Of a stretch of DNA of 64,000 nt, positions 12,501 through 24,109 are shown in pieces. Each line of letters opens with the position of its first letter. Position 1 is the first letter of the stretch. The stretch covers positions 7,912,001-7,976,000 of the forward strand of contig NW_025062478.1 in the NCBI RefSeq assembly GCF_000002995.4, written 5' to 3'. Made by a program: the position numbers and the translations under genes. The DNA comes from Brugia malayi. Taxonomy: Eukaryota > Nematoda > Chromadorea > Rhabditida > Onchocercidae. A model generated the notes under the pieces. That model searched no databases, was not told the DNA's origin, and worked only from the letters and a program-made list of their open reading frames with translations.

Positions 12501-14562
12501 ACTGTAACCCTCATTTAATAGTAATTATAAATTAAGTTTAGTAATAAATAGTGTGAAAATTAGTAATCGAATGTTTCAAATTTGTCTAAAAAATGTGATA
12601 CAAACAAAAACCTGAAAAAATGGCGTAAGCGTTTGGCCGGCTGTTAAGCGCAATTTTATTATGATGATAAAATGTTGTTGCATCGTAAAATTGACGGAGA
12701 ATCTCAAAATCATAACTTTTACATGAACATCTACAAATCGCTTCATAAATTTGTTCAACTCTCATTGACTTTTCAACTCTAATCCAAGCTCATAAATAAA
12801 ATTAAGATAATTTTCTGTTATTGTTCTATATGTTATCATTAGTAATAAATACTTAGAAATCTACTAGATCTACAAAATCCACTCGATAAAAATCAGTAGG
12901 GATTGTGTGTGTCTGTCAATTAGAGAATCAGTAGGGCTTATGAATTTATGAATATTGTTAATACTACTAATTGGACTTAGTGAATACAGAAATTATAGAA
13001 CAATTGACATTAAATAAAAATCGGAATATATTCGAGAAATTACTTGGTTAGTCTTGGCCATCGTGCGAATTCCCGAAGAGAGTGAGGTGGAATCGAGGAT
13101 AAAGATAAATACCCCAGGATGTAAGTTATCCTCTTTTTGGAATATTTTCTGTGTTGGTCGTATTACCTGAAAAAATTACTCATCGCATTTCATTAACACA
13201 TTCTTGTGAAAGCTACCACGTGATATTGTCGATTTAGTTGTTTCCAATAATTAGCATTGGCAGAGTGACAAATTGGTAACTACAAATTAAAATTGACGAG
13301 TTTCCAACTTACTCAACCTCATGCCGTATTTTTCTACGGCAGCCTAGTCAATCCGAATCAAACTTTTACGACCAACTACTGTCTGGGATACAATTTGATA
13401 TTATTTAATTAATATATCGTCGTTTAGTAAAGTTTCCGACTAGCGTTTGCATTAGCCAACCAACTACCATCATCAAACAAGCTGGAATTTCCGGTTAAAC
13501 TTGAAAAGAACCTGAACATGAATATAACGAAACGTGGTCGTATTTCCGTCTGTACAGTGTGTTTCGACAAAATCACAACTTTCATAATATGTCACATTTT
13601 TTTCCATTTCTGTCCATTTACCGCTTATAAAATTCGTTTCGCCGTCTTTATAAAGGCATCGATACTCACATTTTGACGTCCTAAGCTGTGATTTAGTAAA
13701 TGAGCAGACTTAAATTTTGATGACTCAAATTTTGATGACTTAAACTTAAATTCAATCAGACTTAAATTTTTGAGACATAAATACATTGTGACAAATACAT
13801 TGGATTTATCTTTAGATTTCCATTCATCTCTATCTGCCTGCATGCGTGTTTTCATGTATATTTTATACTACTTTATTTTCTGTTTCGGCTAAAAGAAACT
13901 CATAAAACTCGACTAATTCATAAGGCCGAAGTTATCGATAGAATAATAAAACTATGATTCAACGTACGTGTTATCAAGCATTCGAATTGAGCCATTTTTT
14001 AATTCTGTATGCATAACACGAGTTACATTGCATTCTTTTAATGGGTCCCAATCTGGGTACAAATAAGGTAGTATTTCAGGATCCCAAGGATCTAAGTCCA
14101 TGAGACGACATTTTGTAACATTTTCTTTTTCAAATGCTATGCCTGTAAGACGTGATCAAATCGACCCATTATTTTTTCAATATTTCTGATTGTAAATATT
14201 ATTGCATGTGATTACATAAGTCTATTCTATTCTGAAAATTTTGCTTTCAATCCCTTTCCCTCAAAGTATTATACCTTAATCTTGTTGTTAATATTTAAAT
14301 ATGGCTATCTGAAACCTATGTTAATATTTATATTATATAATTGTTTTTCTTTTTTTTTGGAAATAATCATTAAATGGAAAATATAAAACCACATTAAAAA
14401 ACCTGCGAAGGTAGTAAATAAAACATTTCGACGAAATGAAGCAAATGACTGTCGTACAATTAAATTAGAATCAGTAGCAAATAAATAGAAATTAAATAAC
14501 ACAAAAAATGTGCCAATGAGAAATGTAAATATGATAAGGAATTTTGTTGCTTTTAAATTCAT
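9531..14562 (-). CDS. DUF229 family sulfatase-like protein (652 aa, 14 exons)
   Basis: Exons: 14403-14562, 13964-14142, 13512-13685, 13044-13166, 12612-12702, 12347-12420, 11792-11934, 11285-11498, 10991-11131, 10631-10794, 10346-10414, 10068-10245, 9772-9897, 9531-9653. They sum to 653 codons including TAA. DUF229 (Pfam PF02995) belongs to the alkaline phosphatase/sulfatase superfamily and is expanded in nematodes; substrates are unknown. Residues 7-30 form a signal anchor, so the rest is lumenal or extracellular. Family motifs in order: LDPWDPEI near 70, CEYRC, the Cys-rich stretch ending YIHVQ, ILDS at 193-196, NSRPNAYA at 232-239, MAEDW at 289-293, PTDHY, MGDHG at 407-411 (likely metal-binding Asp and His), and the paired CYC near 635-637. 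The start is preceded by TTATTTCAG eight bases upstream, a likely spliced-leader site. Exons 2/3 and 5 use somewhat weak splice sites chosen for family fit. Confidence 0.9.
11893..12107. repeat. Tandem partial duplication of the DUF229 exon-7 boundary
   Basis: Two diverged copies lie at about 11893-11978 and 12031-12107. Both contain atacgttactgtttc and end in agtttatcattatgaata. The first copy is the start of exon 7 plus its acceptor. The second reads on the minus strand as [11 protein letters not shown], parallel to INETVTYDF of exon 7, but it lacks the TTTCAG acceptor. It looks like a decayed duplicate of the exon start inside the preceding intron. Confidence 0.65.
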
Positions 14563-14572
14563 TATATGTGCT
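14563..14572 (-). promoter_or_regulatory. Probable spliced-leader trans-splice acceptor of the DUF229 gene
   Basis: On the minus strand TTATTTCAG ends eight bases before the ATG, and no upstream cis exon is evident. That arrangement is typical of SL-accepting nematode genes. Inferred from position and consensus only. Confidence 0.5.
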
Positions 14573-16137
14573 GAAATAATAATCATTTAATGAGACAGCA
14601 AAATTTTTACTAAATAATGAATTAAATTTCTGCGCTATATGAGATACATAAAGCAAAAATAGCCAATGCTTGAGACATCATTTATGTTCAGTTATATTAT
14701 CAGCAAATTTTTTTAAATATAAAGAAATTGAATTTTATTCTATAGGCAATGAGTGAAATAAAAATCTTTGATAATGAGCGCTCTTTTCTCTATTCATTTA
14801 TATTTGTGCTTATGAATCAACTATTTATTTTTCAAAACTTCAAAAAAAAAAAAAAAAAAAAAAACAATGATTCTAAAAACTTCCAAAAAGCTGAAGGGCT
14901 AGCTGAAATATCAGAAATTAATTTGATCAGAGAAATGTTGATTAAAAAAAAGTGCTTTATTAATTTAATTAATTTGGAAATATGAAAGAATAATTTTAAT
15001 GTACAGGCAAATTTGTTGTATGCTTTAAACTTACCATTTCAGTTCGTGTCAACCAACAAACTTGAAATTGGTAAATCTATCAGTACCTAAATTCTTTTTT
15101 TTTATTAGAATTTTTTCCAGAAACAATTTTTTAAATTTTGATTAACATTAATTAACATCAGTCAAGTGATATATGTATGACTGAATATGGGTCTTCACTG
15201 GAAACAAAAAGTCAGTAAGTTAGTATCATTTAAAATGATTAAGTTTTAGTATCATTCATATATAGCTAAACAGAAAACTGAAATTGGCAAATCTTTCAGT
15301 ACACAGTTTTTTTTAATTTTATTAAAGTTTTTTCAACGACTTTCTAATCTTTTAAATTTTGTTTTCAGCGATAGGTTTTTAGGGCATTCAGAGGTTGCAT
15401 TTATTCATGTATGAGTAAGAAATTCAAAAATGAATTAGCAAATAATTACATAAAGACTCTTTCAAACTATTGAAAAGTTTTCTTCAGCCATTTTTGAAAC
15501 TTTAACCATTTCTTAACTTCCGTTTAGAACAATGCAATAAGCAAACATTTCCAGCAACTGCATTTATTCATTTACGATCAAAAAACATTTTCAAAATTCA
15601 TAAATGAATTATCAACTTTTCTATATTATTGATAAGAAAATATTATTAATGTTTTCTTCTGAAATTTTTGTTGTTTAACTTTGGTTTATAAATTTCAAGA
15701 AATTAACACGAAGATTAACATCCTCTAAAATCCATTAATTCACATTTGGACAATAATGATGAAAAGTTAAATATCGAATGATCGAAAGAAAATTTTCAGC
15801 ACTGCTATTGTTCACTCACTGGTCACAAATAAAATTATTTCCCTAAAATTTCCTTATGTAAGCATCTAATGCGATAATTTCTAAATCTTTTCTATCTTCC
15901 GAATAGAGATAACCACATACAATATTAGTAGAAATAATTATTGCTAAAATAAAAGAGAAGAAACGTATATATAATAAAACAGATATCACAGAACACTTGA
16001 GATAATTGAATTAATGAGTAACGGAGTGAAAAAAATATTTAAATCTAAGATTTGAAGTGAATTATGAAGTCATTACCAGAGAAAAAAAGCTACATTTTAT
16101 TAGTTAGGCTCGTCATTCCCGGTAAAAATGAACTTAC

Positions 16138-16290
16138 GATTTTTTTAATTTTCTTGATTATCGGTGTAAATAGGTTCTTCATTTGTGGCATAATAAAAAT
16201 TTCAAGCAGTTGTTGGAAAGTTTTGTAGATTTTGTCGAAGAGACTTTCTCTCCAAATCATTCTTGTTTTTTCAGACATTTTTTCAAACAT
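16138..16290 (-). other. Candidate first exon of an unrecognised gene
   Basis: An ATG opens 51 codons on the minus strand ending at a perfect GTAAGT donor. The product is Lys-rich and amphipathic (ends IIKKIKKI). A coding-like segment farther on (about 15840-15946 after TTTTATTTTAG, containing YSEDRKDLEIIALDAY and a stop) could be a later exon, but its phase does not match directly, so an intermediate exon would be needed. Weak. Confidence 0.25.
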
Positions 16291-18933
16291 TTTCAGAAAA
16301 AAAAACAATTTATTCGCGTTAAAGAAGATAAAATAAAAGTATCACCAATTTAGTATTTTTAAGGATAACACTTGCTGGAAGCAATTTCTCAAATAAAACT
16401 TTGTGTAAAAATAATACAATAATAGTTGCTCATAGAATTTCAACCGAAATTTTCCAGATTTTATAAATCCTATTTAGGAATTAATTTTCGAGAATTTTCC
16501 GTATTTCCAATTTGTTCAATTTAAGGTTTTTAAAAGCCAATAAAAACCTATCGATATGGTAATTACATAATTATTTATAATGATTCTGTGCAGTTCTATT
16601 TTTACTGTTATTCGGCATAATAATGTTACAAATAAAGTCTTTTCTCATCCAAATTTGATCACTGTCATAAGCTAACTTACAATAATTAGAGTAGATCAAT
16701 AAAATGTCCCATGGGTCTGGCTGGCTATGACACTTATCTGCGCGCAATTATGAGTAAGATTTGATAGTTTCTAGAAATGTTTTTATCAACTTTTCATTTA
16801 ACAGCTGACCAGCATTTTGTAATTAACTTTTTGAACACTTCAAATAAAAAAACAAGCTCATAACTAGTTGAAACAATGATGAATATGTTCTAGGGGCTTG
16901 TGAACTATACGAGTTCTAATTATGGAACAAGAAGGACACTAAGGAGTGACAGCAGCGTCAGAAGTTTGTTGGTGCAATAGCGACAGATGTTGGCCGTGTC
17001 AGGAAATGACTCTTATAGAGTAATTTGAAATGTAAATGGTTTTAATTTGTTACAAACCAGTAAAACTTTTGTGTCAGCTAAAATTAAATAATGTGCTATT
17101 TTGTGATAAATGCTGGTATACACTGTTATTAAGGAATAGCACTGCGGTAATACTTGTATCTCAAGTTTTAATTGAGGAAGGTTATCAAATGGTAGAAATG
17201 TTAGGAGTAATATTTGTTCTCAGTTTTGATACTGATTATTTTCCTGCTTTTACCATTCTTAATTAGGAAATGTGAATTTAAGGATGCCAGTGATTTAGGC
17301 TAATTTTCGATTATTCAGATGACTGGCATCTGGTTATTGTGATTATTTAAGTTTTTCAAGCGTAGGTTGAAATATTTTCACCTACTTTGAAGTTTGATAT
17401 TTTGAGATGCAAAAATTTATAATTAGTATTTTATTTCGACCGGAATGTTTTCCTTTTCTTAGCATTATAATAATGCATTTACTGAGCAACGTAATACAGT
17501 AATATTTTTTATATAAAGTAGTTTTCATCAGCCTATCTCTCTCTGTTAGTTTCTTTCTTTGTTAACTTACAACTGTCGGGAAAATCGAAGCGATTTCATA
17601 ATACATTGAAACATGAGCTAAAGATTGTCTTTTTTGAGCTAAAGATTGTCTTGTTTGAAAGATCCTAAGGCCAACGATCGTTTAATTTAAATTTGTGTTA
17701 CGAATATTCACCTTCCAATTTTCAAACTATGTATATACATTAGCGAAATGCTATAAAAAAAAGCACTTAAGATTAAGTTTGTTCATTGCTGATTGGTCTG
17801 ACTGCTTATGCATATTATTCTTAATTCACAAATATTGTTTTGTCATTCCTTTGTATAATTCGCTATTTAACGTAAATTGTTATTGTGAATGGAAACAAAA
17901 AAATCAGTAATTCTCTTTGCTATGATGGCTTAATTCTTGTGTCCTAAAAGGAGACTGTGCTTCCTACTCGATAAAGCTAACGGTCCTAAACACTAAATTC
18001 ATTTTGTACAATTCTGTTTAGGCTGGATCTGATGGTTTGAACCAGGCGTCGTTTCCTCTTTGTTAAATTTGCCTTATTGAAGTTCTAATTGCTAAATTCG
18101 TTGGATTAACCATTTTTTCCAGAATTAAAGTTTAATTATCCAAGTTTGATAAATCAAGGAAGAACCGAAGAGGCAGATTAACTCTCTCAGTCTTTGTCAC
18201 GATCAGAGAGAAATTGTCGACAGTTGCTATGCCATTGATGTTGGTTTCCTGACGAGTAACACAAGGTGTTCAACCAGATTAAAATTTTGTGCCAGATAAC
18301 TAGATGTAGCTAATTGTTGTGAAATCGTTTCAAATATAAACACTTGCTTTATATCTATTCCATTATTTTTTCTTTCAGATTATTGTTCCAATGTAGCTTT
18401 TTCATCTTTTCGCTGTAACTTAATTTTATGCATTATTTTTTGTATTTTGGTTTTATATCCATCTCGCACTCTTTTATGAATTTTGTTATCAAATCTAGTT
18501 AGATTTCTCCTTCATTTTTATATTTTTCCATAACTTCCAACTTTTATCCTTGGTTTAGTCTGTCAATAATTTTCCATGCTCATTTTCTTTAGTTGTATAT
18601 ATTTTCCTAACTGTATATGTATCTTATGTTCCGTCGTAGCTTATTTCTGCAAGCATTTCCATCTTTGCGTCTTGTATGCATTTCTACTAATTGCCTGCTT
18701 TCTGCGTTTCTGTTAGCTCGTTCGTGTTTACTGCATAATTATTTAAATACGTTCTTTTTTTTTTTTTTAATTAAGATTGTTTTGTCTTTTTCTATAAGTT
18801 AAACCTTTCATATCTTTGGTCATAGTTTACTTTGCCAATAACTTTGCATGTTTTTGTCTTCACTTTATTAACAGATATTTTATTGACAATTAGTATGTTT
18901 GGTAATGCAAATTGAATAGGAAAATAAAAATTT

Positions 18934-18976
18934 TTTAATAACCCTTATAATGTTTGACATTATAAGGGTTATTAAA
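18934..18976. repeat. Perfect 19-bp inverted repeat, 5-base loop
   Basis: The left arm TTTAATAACCCTTATAATG (18934-18952) is the exact reverse complement of 18958-18976, with loop TTTGA. It sits outside any gene. It could be the fused ends of a small transposon or a transcribed hairpin. Confidence 0.85.
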
Positions 18977-19579
18977 TAGTGGAAGTGGTCGTAAGTCAAA
19001 TATTACTTCGACTGAGCAGGAGTACTGAGAGGAGTCAAATCAAAGGCTGCTTACGCTAAAAATTGGGTGTTAATTAATAACCGAAGAATTTCTGATTAAT
19101 TGATAATGACATTTTTACAGCATTTCTTCAATGCATGCAAGATTAATGGCAATTTGGAAGGTAAAAGTGTTTGATGGTTATTCATGATAGAAGTTTAAAT
19201 GAAACTATCGTTGATGTTAGGACATTTATTAAGACAATCTTTATCCTATAGACTATAGACTTAAACAAATTGCTTCGACATATTCCGATTTATTTAACTT
19301 TGTATTTTTCTTTTTTCACATTGGGCTTTACATATTGTTTCATTATATTGCATTTAGCATGCGTTTGTAATAAATGAATAACTTAACTTTTGATGCCCTT
19401 CTCGACCTTATGCATTTTTTCTCAGTTAAAGATATTTTATTTTGTGTGCTTTCCCTTATATATATATATATATTTTTTTTTGACTTTGTGATTTTATTGC
19501 CTTGTGACAAAAAACTCGAAATAATCTCACGAGCCTCAAATAACTTACAAAATATATCAAATATTAATCAATAATATTA

Positions 19580-20225
19580 GAATTCGTTTTAATTGAATAT
19601 TAGAAATGTAAAACTGTTTCAAACTGCATCATTTAAGCAATCATCATTTCAATACTCATCTTCTCATTGTAATTAAGCTTATCTGCTTTTCTAGACATTT
19701 TCATCCGATAATAAAGGTGTATGCATTGTTTAATATGTTAAAAATTACTTCTTTGTTCCAAATCAAATTTGATTACAATGTCGAAATATTGTAAAGGTTT
19801 TCTAAGCTAACAGTCATTCTTTGACTATTAGCTTGAGAAGCTACAATATTAAAATCCATTTCTTACTATATAAAGAGCAAAGGTCATCTGATAGCCCTTA
19901 CTCAATAATCATGCTCTTGTTGCAAGTCAATGCAACAAATAAAATAAAGATTTAAATCCCTTGACTTCATCAATTTTCTCAGTTTTTCTTTACCAGTAAA
20001 CTACAGTTCAGTTACTCTCCCTCACTCACAATTCACTTCATTTTCCCATCAATTTATACATTTATACATTTTCTTCATCTTATTCGTAGACACTTATCAG
20101 TATTGTTACTATTATTACTATATATTACAGATTAATATTTATATATTGTGGTTGCTAACGAATAAAGTCATTACAACAGACATCATTCAACGCATTCGTC
20201 TCTACTAACTACAATACGAAAGGTA
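19580..20225. repeat. LTR-like dispersed repeat, copy 1
   Basis: About 640 bases, clearly related along its whole length to copy 3 at 22262-22887. Shared blocks include ttaattgaatatt, the run around acttctttgttc, tggattaatattt-like text and acgcattcgtct. The copies contain a TATA-like element (tactatataaagag) and a later AATAAAGT, the order expected for an LTR reading on the + strand. No flanking retrotransposon ORFs or clear target-site duplication were seen. Confidence 0.5.
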
Positions 20226-20411
20226 TTACATGGATTCATTTCCTGTCCTAAAAATAAGTATTTAATGTTGTAGTCATGACTATGTTACACACTTTTACAT
20301 ATAAACTTTCATTCCTAGATATCTGAAAAATATTTATTGGGCGTTTTGTACGCATCAACTGTATTTGCATACATGGACATACTAATTTCATAAAAGACAA
20401 ATTTCAGTAAT

Positions 20412-20537
20412 ACAGACAACAAACATTGTTACCTAGCGATACCAGATAGAAATTTAGCAAACCAGTTCAAAACCTACGGTTTGAACAGTGTTTGCTAAAT
20501 TTCCCGTAGTTTCGTTAGGTTACTATGTATTGTCTTG
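20412..20537. repeat. Imperfect long inverted repeat (hairpin, arms about 58 bases)
   Basis: The arms pair as GAAATTTAGCAAAC with GTTTGCTAAATTTC, then GTTCAAA with TTTGAAC around a short loop. Pairing continues outward through GTTACCTAgCGA versus the complement of TTCGTTAGGTTAC to CAgACAA versus TTGTCTTG. A weaker match (catactaa) suggests the element may extend to about 20340-20590. Likely a miniature inverted-repeat element or a transcribed foldback. Confidence 0.7.
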
Positions 20538-21357
20538 TGCTAACATGTTGGGTGTTAGTATGAAAATGCTTCATCCACGTTATACGTACGTGTGAGCGTT
20601 CTATGTTGATCGCCATCATTTCAGCAAATTTATTATTTAACTCTGTTCTAACCGACTTTTTTCTGCCGTACACATAATATAGTAAATGATCTATCCATCA
20701 ATCTGTTTGCAGTGAATTTTCCATCTAATAAAGTAGAAAAAGCGAAAGTACTAATTAATTGTTGTGTCATTCACAGTGCAAGCAGGTATCTTCCAGAAAT
20801 GTTTAGTCAAAACTTTATTTAATAAAGGATTTAACAAATCAATTTTTGGTGCTCTGCTCAGGATTGCGCATTGAGAATGAACAACACTCAGTGAGCAGTA
20901 ATATCTTACTTGTTACTGTGATGAGATGAAATTATAGGATTAATTTACAAAATCTATTAAATTAACTGAAAAGATTGAGAATGCTAACTTTTCTGTTAAA
21001 AAATTGATATAAATAGCAGCTATTAAATAGTAATATGAGAGCCGTGTTAAACATTAAGTTTTATTAACAATCTCTTATCATCTTTGTCCGTTTTTTTGTT
21101 TTAGTAATGCATTCGAATTTATTGAATAACACTTTGTGTCATTTCTTTTCACTTAAAGTCAATTAGACTTGCATGAAATCGCAGTTTGAAAAGAAACATT
21201 GCTTTTTAAATGAAAAAATCTCTGCAGTGATTAAATAGCAGTAAAAAGAGGAAGAAATGTTGCTGCCTTTGAACCTTCCGTTAAATACTTAAAGTAACAC
21301 AGCAATGAGTCATTGTTCAAAAGACCTTGCTGATTGTACAAGCTACTCTCTCTCTCT

Positions 21358-21548
21358 CTCTTCATTTTCCCATCAATTTATTCATTTATCTATTTTCTTC
21401 ATCTTATTCGTAGATACTCTACAAAATTATCAGTATCGTTACTATAGATTAATATTTATATATTGTGGGTGTTAGGGAATGAAATCAGTACAACAGTCTT
21501 TTCATTCAACGCATTCGTCTATACCAATTACAATAGCAAGCAAGGAAG
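21358..21548. repeat. LTR-like dispersed repeat, partial copy 2
   Basis: It matches the 3' third of copy 1: ttcattttcccatcaattta, cttcatcttattcgtagac/t, gattaatatttatatattg, cattcaacgcattcgtct. It starts abruptly after the CT run, so it is a 5'-truncated or recombined copy. Confidence 0.55.
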
Positions 21549-21894
21549 GCTCTTAAGCATACGAAGGTCCAATTCGACTCTAAGCCACAAGTTATGTTCA
21601 CACTGAACCCTAAATTCCACCACACTTCTTAGCATTGTATTTTTGCTGATTTCATGCATTCCTCCTAAGTAAAGTGCATACATTTCTACCAATAACATGT
21701 GTGTCTATTAACTTTATGTCTTTCTACTAGCTTTATCATATATATTTCATATTTGACTTTATTTGGATTTCTACTTTAATTTCGATGCTTAATAATTAAA
21801 GAAATAATGATTTGAGATATTTCATCTCTTCTCCGAAGTTTATTTACTTTTATTTTTGCATCTTTTTTAATTTCATTTTTAAGCTGTTTTAGTT

Positions 21895-22152
21895 TTAATA
21901 TTTTTGCTCAATTAGAAATATTTTATCTTTGTATAACACTTGTATTTTATGATCCTTTGAGAAACTGAATTGACTAGCTGCTAAATACCGAGAAAATTGA
22001 GAAATTGGAAATATTTTACCTCGAAAAGTGCGAATGAAACCCGAATTCATCGCATGATAAATATCGAAGGACCTGGACGAATTGGATACGTTGGCTGAAG
22101 TCATCGAAATTGAATCTATCTGCTCGTAACTATCGGAAAAAAAATGAGACAC
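21895..22152 (-). other. Exon-like ORF between repeat copies
   Basis: Minus strand: a strong pyrimidine tract and acceptor (TTTTTTTTCCGATAG, ending about 22134) precede a segment ending CGAG|GTAAAA (about 22021). Two frames are open: one Ser-rich (YEQIDSISMTSANVSN...) and one reading RFNFDDFSQRIQFVQVLRYL. The downstream 39-base GTAAAA...TTTAG stretch could be an intron that preserves frame. It may be a relic of a mobile element carried with the repeats. Low certainty. Confidence 0.25.
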
Positions 22153-22261
22153 TGTAAGTGCTACCTAGTGTCGGGAAACTATAATACATTATTGATATAA
22201 TAAAAACTATAATAATACTATAATAATATGTCGGAATAAAGTCGTATTAATCCATAAGATT

Positions 22262-22887
22262 AAAAATTGTCTTAATTGAATATTCTTTGGATATATAAAA
22301 CTATTTCAGATTGTATCTCATGAAGCAATCATTAATCCAATACTCAACTTCCGCTTGTTGCTGAGCTTATCTGCCTTGTCTAGGATTTTACAGTTGTCGA
22401 CAAAAAAATGTGTATGTTGAAAATTGCTTCTTTGTTCTAAACCAAACCTACTTGTAATGTAGAAATGTTGTGAAGTTTTCTTCTTAACAACTGACAGAAT
22501 ATCAAATCCAATTTTTACTTTGTAATGATCTGATGAACAACTGTTTACTCACTGTAATCATTTACTTATTATAAGTTGATGCCCACTATATAAGTATTTA
22601 TAGCCTTTTTCTAAGTAAGTTCCTTAGTACCAACAAGTTAGAATTCGTCCACTCTCTTGCACTCATTTAATTCGATTCATTTAAATCCTTTACTTAATTT
22701 TTCCATCAATCTATTTTTCTTCTCATTTATTGTGGATAAGTTTTACGAAATTATCAGTACATTGTCCAGAAATTACTGGTAATTGTCGGTATGGATTAAT
22801 ATTTGTGTATCATGGTTTTAGTGAATAAAAATCGGCGCAGACTCCTTCTCGACATATTCGTCTATGCCAACTCCAAACCACAATCAA
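22262..22887. repeat. LTR-like dispersed repeat, copy 3
   Basis: The most diverged copy. It retains the block order of copy 1, a TATA-like element (cactatataagt), tccatcaatct, ggattaatatttgtgtat and a final cattcgtct-like block. Same orientation as copies 1 and 2. Confidence 0.5.
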
Positions 22888-24109
22888 GGAAAGTTCTCTA
22901 GCAAAGACCTACAATATCTCAACACCTGGAATGCTATGACTAAAATCGAACACATCTTGTAATAAATAATGGAACTGAAGTTAAATCGGCTAACAAATGA
23001 ACCCGAGTAAATTGGAGAAACTGGTTTAAATTGCTTAGATAAGACAAACAAATCGGACTAACAGTTAGCAAATAATTAGGAGATTGGACAGCTGAACATA
23101 TATCACGTTACTAAGTATGAAAAGGAAATTGCATGCACATCCTTTCATGAAAAAAGGTCGAATTAAACATTCATGTGAACATTGAGCTGCTTATCACTTA
23201 TTTGCATTATTTCGGTTACGATCAAGAAAAGTCAATATATATTGTTTAGACTAATTTTTAATCTCGGCCTAAGTTTTGCAGTAAAAAATTTTTAAATTCT
23301 TTTTTCTAAGAGGTAAAAAACAAAAACGACGAGAATGTTAATTTAGGTGAATACGTTTTTTAATTCCTCATCGCACTACCGAAATTTTCTTACCTGATTC
23401 ATATTTTAGGCCAAATTACTGATAAATGCAAGAGTTTGATAATAAATAGTGATTTCCCAAACATCAGATGATTTCCCGATCATAGCAGTGATTATAGGGA
23501 AGTAAACAAAATATGGAGCATAGAGGCACATGAAACAAATCAAAGCGAAAAAGGATTAACAGTAATAATAGCATTGAAATAAATGCAATTGAATGGGCAT
23601 TTAACTTCAGTTACGAACTCACTATTTGTTAGTTCATGAGATAACCAAAAAATTATTTTTCCAATGATTCAAAACCAAATTCAAAATAGTCAGCAACAAT
23701 CAACCTGTTGCAGAATTCAAAGGTGTGTTGCATTGATTTGATTTGTTCGGTTTTTTTTTTTTTTTTTTTTTTTTTAATAATTATCAATGAGACAGTTTAC
23801 GTATTGATAATGATTAATGGATGATAACTTGGAAGACTTTAATATAAAAGCTTTGGCCCCACTTTTCGTATAAACGACAGAACTTTGCATGCAAAATATT
23901 CATAACAAATCATTTAATCAATTGCAGTGCATATATAGCATAATAAATAAAGCACTTTTACATCAAACTAAATGAAGAAATTATTTTCTTTTCCTAAATA
24001 AATGTAGATTTAAGTTAAATGAAAACTCCGGAGACCCTCCGAATTAAATTCGATATGACAGCATTTTTTACAATGATAATGTAGCACAATAAATAAATAA
24101 ATGATCTGA

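Larger units (their letters stand above)
14600..24109. other. Gene-poor region with dispersed repeats
   Basis: About 9.5 kb without a confident gene. It holds three LTR-like repeat copies, a perfect hairpin, a longer imperfect inverted repeat and two exon-like ORFs (all listed separately). There is also a CT dinucleotide run near 21345-21361, a TA run near 19456-19470 and a long T-run near 23751-23776. Otherwise low-complexity AT-rich sequence. Confidence 0.55.
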
